Source of the DNA: DATEDA01 sp963789885
GTDB taxonomy: Bacteria; Pseudomonadota; Gammaproteobacteria; Burkholderiales; SG8-39
NCBI GenBank assembly: GCA_963789885.1
Contig: CAWBNB010000021.1
Coordinates: 248,001-312,000, forward strand
DNA length: 64,000 nt
Reading direction: 5' to 3'
Position numbers and translations under genes: made by a program. Below are positions 59,032 to 64,000 of this stretch, piece after piece. The notes beneath the pieces are model-generated. The model was given only the letters and a program-made list of their open reading frames with translations. It ran no database searches and was not told where the DNA came from. Position 1 is the stretch's first letter. Each line of letters begins with the position of its first letter.

Positions 59032-59141
59032 GATCAAATGGGCCGGCACGAGGGGTCGGGGGTCGCGGGCGCCGATTCGCTGGGGCGAGGACGCGGCGAT
59101 GGCGGTGGTGTTGGGCGAGCGACCGATCGCACTATCCCGCA

Positions 59142-59718
59142 GTGGCGGCAGATTCTAGGCGCCGCATAACGTCTGCACCCATCAGTACGCGTACGTTGAC
59201 ATCGACGAGTGAGCGTGTCGTGATCGTGGGCGCCGGACAGGCCGGCGGTCGTGCCGCCGAGGCGCTGCGCGCGTCCGGCCGCCCGGGCGAGATCGTTCTC
59301 CTCGGCGATGAGCGCCATGAGCCGTATGAGCGGCCGCGGCTTTCCAAGAGCGTGCTGCTGGGGAGGAAACCCGGGGCGGCCGCCTGCATACATCCGCGCG
59401 CGTGGTACGCCGCGCACGCCATTGCGCTGCGCGCGCGCTCGCGCGTCGAGGCGATCGCGCCGAAGAGCCAGGCGGTCATCACCGCCGACGGGCAGCGCCT
59501 GGAGTATTCCAAGCTGCTGGCGGGGCGAGCGCCTGGCGTTCGGGCTCGTCGCGGACCGCCTACGCCTCGCCGTCGGGTTTAACATGGGCGGCGAGATCCG
59601 CTCGGCACGGCGCCCGATCGAGGCGCGCGCGCCGCTTTCAGCCAAACGTCTGGCCGACGGCGCGGTCAGGCTCAAGGACCTTCTCACGGAGGCGACATGT
59701 TCAGCGTCAATACCGTAG
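59142..59718 (+). pseudogene. Ferredoxin reductase of the dioxygenase, internally deleted
   Basis: The first 120 or so codons read as the FAD-binding start of a ring-hydroxylating dioxygenase ferredoxin reductase: RVVIVGAGQAGGRAAEALR, then EPYERPRLSKSVLL and LEYSKLL. At about 59520 the sequence jumps, in another frame, to the family's C-terminal end (ERLAFGLVADRLRLAVGFNMGG ... LADGAVRLKDLL) stopping at 59718. Some 200 central residues, including the NAD-binding domain, are missing. Either a real deletion or a collapsed assembly. The true start is unclear (GTG 59142 or TTG near 59193). The end overlaps the alpha-subunit gene. Confidence 0.78.
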
Positions 59719-60992
59719 TCCATCACCCGGGCAGCTTCGCGAAGGAACAGCTCGACGAGTCCTTTGACTACAAGTGGCCCGAAGGCGGGCTGCAGTACCT
59801 CCCGGACTGGCTCTACACCAGCCCGGCGATCTACCAGCGCGAGATTGAGCGCATCTTCCACGGCGCGACGTGGAACTTCGTCGCGCTCGAAGCGGAGATT
59901 CCGAAGCCGGGCGACTTCACGCGCTCCTACGTCGGGCCGACGCCCGTCGTCGTGGCGCGCGACACCGACGGCTCGGTCCACGTCTTCGAAAACCGCTGCG
60001 CGCACCGCGGCGCGGAGTTCTGCCGTGCGCAGCGCGGCAACACTAAGGAGTTCGTCTGCCCCTATCACCAGTGGTCCTACGACCTGAAGGGCAACCTGCA
60101 AGGCGTGCCGTTCAAGCGCGGGATAAAGGGCGAGGGCGGCGGCATGCCCAAGGACTTCAGGAACGAGGACCACGGCCTCCTAAAGCTCAATGTCACTACC
60201 CTGCACGGCGTGGTGTTCGCCTCGTTCTCGAGGGAGGTGGAGCCGATCGAGGCGTATCTCGGCGCCGAGATCCTCAAGGACTTCGAGGTGGTGTTCAAGG
60301 GAAGGAAGCTCAGGATCCTCGGCTACTACCGCAATGAGTTGCCGGGCAACTGGAAGCTCTACCACGAGAACCTGAAGGATCCCTACCACGCCACGCTACT
60401 GCACTCGTTTCTCGTCACCTTCGGCCTCATGGTCGCCGGCAGCAAGAACGGCATGATCGCGGACGCGACCGGCCGCCACGGCACCCTCGCGTCTGCCAAG
60501 CCGGACAATGTCGCGGCCGCGGTCGGCGAGGTAAAAGCCGAGATGCGCTCCTACCGCGAGGACTTCAAGCTCGCCGACGGGCGCTTCCTGCAGTACGTGC
60601 GCGAGTTCGACTCGCCGTGGTCGGTCACCATGCAGACGATCTGGCCGAACCTCATCGTGCAGCGCGAGCTGAACACCCTCGGCATCCGCCACATCGTGCC
60701 GAACGGCCCGCACAGCATGATCATGCTGTGGACCATGTTCGGCTACGACACCGACGACGAGGAGATGGTGCGCCACCGCCTGCGCCAGGGCAACCTCATG
60801 GGCCCTTCGGGCTTCCTCGGCCTGGAGGACAACGAGGCGATCAAGTTCGTGCAGGAAGGCGTCCGCCGCTCGTCTTCAGACGAGGGCATCGTCAAGCTCG
60901 GCGGGACCACGCAGGGGTCGACCAACTCGGTCATCGACGAGGCCGCCATCCGCGGCATGTACGCCTACTACCGCAGGCAGATGGGGCTTTGA
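59697..60992 (+). CDS. Aromatic-ring-hydroxylating dioxygenase, large (Rieske) subunit
   Basis: Alpha subunit of a Rieske oxygenase, 431 residues. The 2Fe-2S ligands are Cys101 and His103 (NRCAHRGAEFC) with Cys121 and His124 (VCPYHQWSY). The mononuclear iron site is His231 and His236 in NLKDPYHATLLHSF, with Asp228 as the likely electron-transfer bridge. It resembles the AndAc/salicylate-hydroxylase branch that acts on aromatic acids, but the substrate is not settled. It is coupled to the beta subunit by TGATG. Its electron-donor reductase upstream is broken, and no ferredoxin gene is seen. Confidence 0.93.
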   Translation: MFSVNTVVHHPGSFAKEQLDESFDYKWPEGGLQYLPDWLYTSPAIYQREIERIFHGATWNFVALEAEIPKPGDFTRSYVGPTPVVVARDTDGSVHVFENRCAHRGAEFCRAQRGNTKEFVCPYHQWSYDLKGNLQGVPFKRGIKGEGGGMPKDFRNEDHGLLKLNVTTLHGVVFASFSREVEPIEAYLGAEILKDFEVVFKGRKLRILGYYRNELPGNWKLYHENLKDPYHATLLHSFLVTFGLMVAGSKNGMIADATGRHGTLASAKPDNVAAAVGEVKAEMRSYREDFKLADGRFLQYVREFDSPWSVTMQTIWPNLIVQRELNTLGIRHIVPNGPHSMIMLWTMFGYDTDDEEMVRHRLRQGNLMGPSGFLGLEDNEAIKFVQEGVRRSSSDEGIVKLGGTTQGSTNSVIDEAAIRGMYAYYRRQMGL

Positions 60993-61501
60993 TGTATCCC
61001 GGCTACGACATGGCGAGCGCGGACCCGCGCGAGACGCGCGAGCTGCGCATGGAAATCGAGGAGTTCCACACCGACTATTGCTGGACGCTCGACTGCGGGG
61101 ACGTCGAGCGCTGGCCAGACTACTTTGCCGACGATGCCGTCTATCGCATCACCGCGCGGGAGAACGCCGATTCCGGGCTACCGGTCGGCCTGGTGTACGC
61201 CGACTCCAAGGCGATGATCCGCGACCGCGCGTTCGCCATCAAGCACACGCAGATGTACGCGCCGCGCACGCTGCAGCACTTCGTCAGCAACGTGCGCGTG
61301 CTCGAGGCAAAGGGGGCGACGATCAAGGCGCAGTCGAACTATCTGCTCCTGCAGACGCTGGTCGACGGGCCCACCACCATCCACCAGTCGGGGCGCTACT
61401 ACGACACCTTCGTGCGCATGGGCGGCAGACTCCTTCTCAAGGAGCGCCAGTGCGTGTACGACACCGTGCTCATCGCCAACGACCTGGTGTTGCCCGTCTA
61501 G
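60992..61501 (+). CDS. Aromatic-ring-hydroxylating dioxygenase, small subunit
   Basis: Beta subunit of 169 residues with the NTF2-like fold: EIEEFHTDYCWTLDCGDVERWPDYFADDAVYRI, RTLQHFVSNVRVL and GRYYDTFVRMGGRLLLKERQCVYDT. It forms the structural half of the alpha3beta3 oxygenase. The start ATG shares its A with the alpha-subunit stop. Its stop overlaps the convergent MarR gene's stop by CTAG. Confidence 0.93.
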   Translation: MYPGYDMASADPRETRELRMEIEEFHTDYCWTLDCGDVERWPDYFADDAVYRITARENADSGLPVGLVYADSKAMIRDRAFAIKHTQMYAPRTLQHFVSNVRVLEAKGATIKAQSNYLLLQTLVDGPTTIHQSGRYYDTFVRMGGRLLLKERQCVYDTVLIANDLVLPV

Positions 61502-61980
61502 TCGATGCGCAGGGCGCCGCGACCGTATTCGTTGTTCGCCTCGATGAGGCGCGCGAGCGTGGCCATGAAGACGTCGCGCTCCTTCTGGCTGAGCGGCGCG
61601 CACATGCGGTCCTGCGCGCGCTGCATGCCGGAAAACATCGCCGCGGTCAGCGCCCGGCCGCGACGCGTGATCCTCGCGAGCCGCGCGCGCCGGTCGCGCG
61701 GATTGGGCTTGCGGGTCACCAGCCCGCGCCTTTCCAGGCGCGAGAGCACCTCCGCCGTGCTGGTGCGGTCGAGGCCGAGCTCCTCGGCGAGCGAGCCCTG
61801 GTCGAGCTCGCCGCGAAAGCTGAGCGCCGTGAGCAGCCCGTACTGCACCGGGGTGAGGCCCGAATCCTTGCACTCTTCGAGAAACAGCGCGCAGTGGATC
61901 TGATGCAGGCGCCGGATCAGGTAGCCGGGCCGCGACCAGAGCGGCAGCCTCGGCTCGCGCACGGGGACGGGGGATTTCAT
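61498..61980 (-). CDS. MarR-family transcriptional regulator
   Basis: Winged-helix regulator of 160 residues. GYLIRRLHQIHCALFLEE starts the dimer helix; the recognition region is QGSLAEELGLDRTSTAEVLSRLERRGLVTRKPNPRDRRARLARIT, with the wing DRRA. It sits between, and on the opposite strand to, the dioxygenase operon and the amidase-TRAP operon, so it plausibly controls one or both in response to an aromatic ligand. Its start codon overlaps that of the divergent amidase gene. Confidence 0.92.
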   Translation of the reverse strand: MKSPVPVREPRLPLWSRPGYLIRRLHQIHCALFLEECKDSGLTPVQYGLLTALSFRGELDQGSLAEELGLDRTSTAEVLSRLERRGLVTRKPNPRDRRARLARITRRGRALTAAMFSGMQRAQDRMCAPLSQKERDVFMATLARLIEANNEYGRGALRID

Positions 61981-63379
61981 GGCGCGCGAGTCTAGCGCAT
62001 CGGCGTTTCCGACTGCGGCCGATACCGCGCGGCGGATTCGGAGCGGCGAAATCTCGGCGGTCACGGTGCTCGAACAGTGCCTCATCCGAATTCAGAACCT
62101 GCAACCCAGGCTGAACGCCTTCGTCACGGTGTGCGCGGACGAGGCGCGCGCGCAGGCCGCCGCGGTCGACCGCGCGCGTGCTGCCGGCGGGAAACTCGGC
62201 CCGCTCGCCGGCGTGCCGGTGTCGGTGAAGGACATCCTGAATACGAAGGGTGTGCGCACTGCCTGGGGCTCGCGCCTCATGGAAAGCAATGTGCCCGCGG
62301 AGGACGCGGTCGCGGTGAAGCGGCTGAAGGACGCGGGCGCGGTGCTCCTCGGCAAGACCACCACGCCCGAGTTCGCCTACAAGCTCCTTACCGATTCGCC
62401 GATCTCCGGCATCACGCGCAATCCGTGGAATGCCGAATTGACGCCCGGCGGGTCCTCCGGCGGCTCGGCCGTGGCGGTGGCGGCGGGCATGGGACCGCTG
62501 TCGCTCGCCACCGACGCGGGCGCCTCGACGCGCCTGCCGGCGGCGTGCTGCGGCATCCTCGGACTCAAGCCGACGCTCGGCCGCGTGCCGCACAGCCAGG
62601 TGCCGGACGCCTTCAACAACTTCATTCATCTCGGTCTGATGGCGCGTACGGTGGAGGACTGCGAACTCATGCTGGAGGTGATCGCCGGACCGCATCCCGG
62701 CGACCCCTACTCGCTGGTCTCCGAAAGCCGGAAATCGCAAACCCTGCGCGTCGAATGGCGTCCCTTGCTCGGCAACACGCTGCTCGACGACGAAGTGCGC
62801 AGCGAATGCGAGGCCGCGCTGCGCGACCTGGGAGCCGAAGTTCGCACCGTCGACGAGCCGTTCGAGAACGCCGAGGCGCCGTGGCGTGTGCTGCAGCAGT
62901 CAAACTGGGCGGCGCGCTACTTTGCAAGAATTGGCGAAGTGGAGGCGAAGATCGAGCCCGGTTTCGCCGCCGGCATCCGCGCCGGCGGCGCGTACACCGG
63001 GCAGCAGCTCCTCGCGGCGACCGTGAAGCGCACGGAGCTGTTCCGCAAGGTGCAGGGCTGGTTCGAGCGCTGCGATCTCGTGGCGACGCCCACCATGAGC
63101 CGCCCGCCGCTTTCCGCGACGCACGGCGTGGACGAGCCGATCGTAGTGAACGGCACGCCCGCCGGCGACATGCGAGTTGCGTGGGCGCCTTATCTCAACG
63201 TGTTCAATCTCACCGGCCACCCGGCGCTCAGCGTTCCCGCGGGCTTCACGCGCGAGGGGCTGCCGGTCGGCCTGCAGCTCGTCGCGCGCTGGCACGCGGA
63301 GGCGGACTTGTTTGCGGCGGCCGGGGCGCTGGAAGAGGCCCGCCCGTGGGCCAAGCGCGTGCCACCGGAGGCCGCGTGA
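61979..63379 (+). CDS. Amidase (amidase-signature family)
   Basis: A 466-residue Ser-Ser-Lys amidohydrolase. The triad is Lys84 (VSVKDILNTKG), cis-Ser160 in PGGSSGGSAVAVAAGM and nucleophile Ser183 in TDAGASTRLPAA. The motif deviates slightly from the usual TDTGGSIR (Ala-Ser instead of Gly-Ser) but keeps the key Ser and Arg. The family includes GatA-like, indoleacetamide and aryl-amide hydrolases. It is co-transcribed with a TRAP transporter by GTGA overlap, which probably imports its amide substrate or a related acid. ATG 61979 overlaps the MarR start on the other strand. Confidence 0.92.
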   Translation: MARESSASAFPTAADTARRIRSGEISAVTVLEQCLIRIQNLQPRLNAFVTVCADEARAQAAAVDRARAAGGKLGPLAGVPVSVKDILNTKGVRTAWGSRLMESNVPAEDAVAVKRLKDAGAVLLGKTTTPEFAYKLLTDSPISGITRNPWNAELTPGGSSGGSAVAVAAGMGPLSLATDAGASTRLPAACCGILGLKPTLGRVPHSQVPDAFNNFIHLGLMARTVEDCELMLEVIAGPHPGDPYSLVSESRKSQTLRVEWRPLLGNTLLDDEVRSECEAALRDLGAEVRTVDEPFENAEAPWRVLQQSNWAARYFARIGEVEAKIEPGFAAGIRAGGAYTGQQLLAATVKRTELFRKVQGWFERCDLVATPTMSRPPLSATHGVDEPIVVNGTPAGDMRVAWAPYLNVFNLTGHPALSVPAGFTREGLPVGLQLVARWHAEADLFAAAGALEEARPWAKRVPPEAA

Positions 63380-63906
63380 AGCTCTTCCTGCGCGGCGTCG
63401 ATGCGCTGAGCTCCGCTGCGGCCTGGTTCGCCACCTGGTGCGTGCTGTTCGCCTGCGCCGTGAGCGCCGGCAACGCGGTCACGAGGTATCTCTTCTCGGT
63501 CGGCTCGAACGCCTGGCTCGAGATGCAGTGGTATTTCTTCGCGGTGATCGTACTCTTCGGCGCCGCCAAGACGTTGCGCCTGAACGGCCACGTGCGGGTC
63601 GACCTCGTCTACGGGGCGCTCACGCCGCGCGGGCGGGTCTGGCTCGACCTCGTGTGCCTGGGCATTTTCCTGCTGCCGGCGGCGCTGCTGCTCACCGGCA
63701 TGTCGTGGACGCTCTTCGCCGAGTCGTGGCGCATCGGCGAAGTGTCGTCCAACGCCGGGGGGCTCGTGCGCTGGCCGGTCAAGCTCGTCCTTCCGATCGG
63801 CTTCGCGCTGCTCGCGCTGCAGGGCGTGGCCGAGATGGTGCGCCGCGCGGCGATGCTCACCGGCGCGCTGCCCCTTTCCACGCAGTACGAGCGGCCGGCG
63901 ACCTAG
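63376..63906 (+). CDS. TRAP transporter small permease (DctQ)
   Basis: Small membrane subunit of a tripartite ATP-independent periplasmic transporter, 176 residues with four membrane segments. WLEMQWYFFAVIVLFGAAKTLRLNGHVRVDL is the DctQ family signature. The GTG start overlaps the amidase stop, giving tight coupling. The large subunit begins 8 nt after its stop. The solute-binding protein is not in the window and may lie just downstream. Confidence 0.93.
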   Translation: MKLFLRGVDALSSAAAWFATWCVLFACAVSAGNAVTRYLFSVGSNAWLEMQWYFFAVIVLFGAAKTLRLNGHVRVDLVYGALTPRGRVWLDLVCLGIFLLPAALLLTGMSWTLFAESWRIGEVSSNAGGLVRWPVKLVLPIGFALLALQGVAEMVRRAAMLTGALPLSTQYERPAT

Positions 63907-63914
63907 GAGCCGCG

Positions 63915-64000
63915 ATGGTCGCCAACATGGCCCCCATCATGTTCGCCGGTCTGATCGTGTTCCTGCTGATCGGTTTTCCGGTGGCGTTCTCGCTCATGGC
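63915..64000 (+). CDS. TRAP transporter large permease (DctM), 3' end outside window
   Basis: Only the first 28 residues are present: an ATG at 63915 followed by a hydrophobic helix, APIMFAGLIVFLLIGFPVAF, the usual DctM N-terminus. GGAG lies about 8 nt upstream. The gene runs off the window. Confidence 0.85.
   Translation, partial: MVANMAPIMFAGLIVFLLIGFPVAFSLM

Overview
The window looks like a chromosomal contig of a GC-rich betaproteobacterium, probably Burkholderiales-like. I infer this from protein flavour and conserved gene orders (mltD / yafS-like / rnhA ... dnaQ; pyrG-kdsA-eno-ftsB), from the many CaiB, TAXI, TRAP and acyl-CoA genes, and from uniformly high GC. No database search was possible. 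I saw no rRNA, tRNA, CRISPR array, integrase or transposase.

Layout. 1-2839: the end of an oligopeptide/dipeptide ABC importer (permease plus fused double ATPase). 2921-10925: mltD (minus), then a methyltransferase, rnhA, an RND efflux pair and dnaQ. 11040-24264: an acyl-CoA module. It holds an acyl-CoA ligase, an enoyl-CoA hydratase, a lone molybdopterin dehydrogenase subunit, a CaiB CoA-transferase, etfBA, an acyl-CoA dehydrogenase, ETF:quinone oxidoreductase and a fused 3-oxoacid CoA-transferase. Together these give a route from free acid to quinol. A dispersed hairpin repeat occurs three times here, and a 95-bp AT-rich island abuts a GNAT-like gene fragment near 21.0 kb.

24314-30477: a translationally coupled minus-strand operon (MetE-like protein, hutH, hutG) diverges from a NitT/TauT-type ABC importer. 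30729-36496: a giant RTX protein of about 1,921 residues behind a candidate sigma-54 promoter. 36506-40796: a 4 x 21 bp repeat, then pyrG-kdsA-eno-ftsB. 40873-43859: a GntR-controlled cassette (Fe/2-oxoglutarate dioxygenase and SAF-domain dehydrogenase).

43940-54751: the most unusual region. It is a compact plus-strand cluster with a complete dedicated type II fatty-acid/polyketide elongation set: FabL-like ER, FabG-like KR, ACP, double-hotdog DH, KS, and a KS-like partner with Ser at the Cys position. It also has an AcpS domain fused to an LpxL-type acyltransferase, a condensation-fold acyltransferase, two paralogous exported hydrolases and an ICMT-like methyltransferase. I recognise the parts but not the product.

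54905-58240: a zinc-ribbon membrane protein, a TAXI binding protein and a sorbosone-dehydrogenase-like protein. 58321-64000: an aromatic or amide catabolic cluster with an isochorismatase-like amidohydrolase, a broken ferredoxin reductase, a two-subunit Rieske dioxygenase, a MarR regulator, an amidase and a TRAP transporter cut by the window edge.

Quality note. About twenty single-base frameshifts, mostly +1, fall in patches (21.7-27.1, 31-36.3 and 47-53 kb, plus one at 9.74 kb). Reading frame and family motifs resume after each one, so I treat them as likely sequencing or assembly errors. I give frame-corrected gene extents and lengths.
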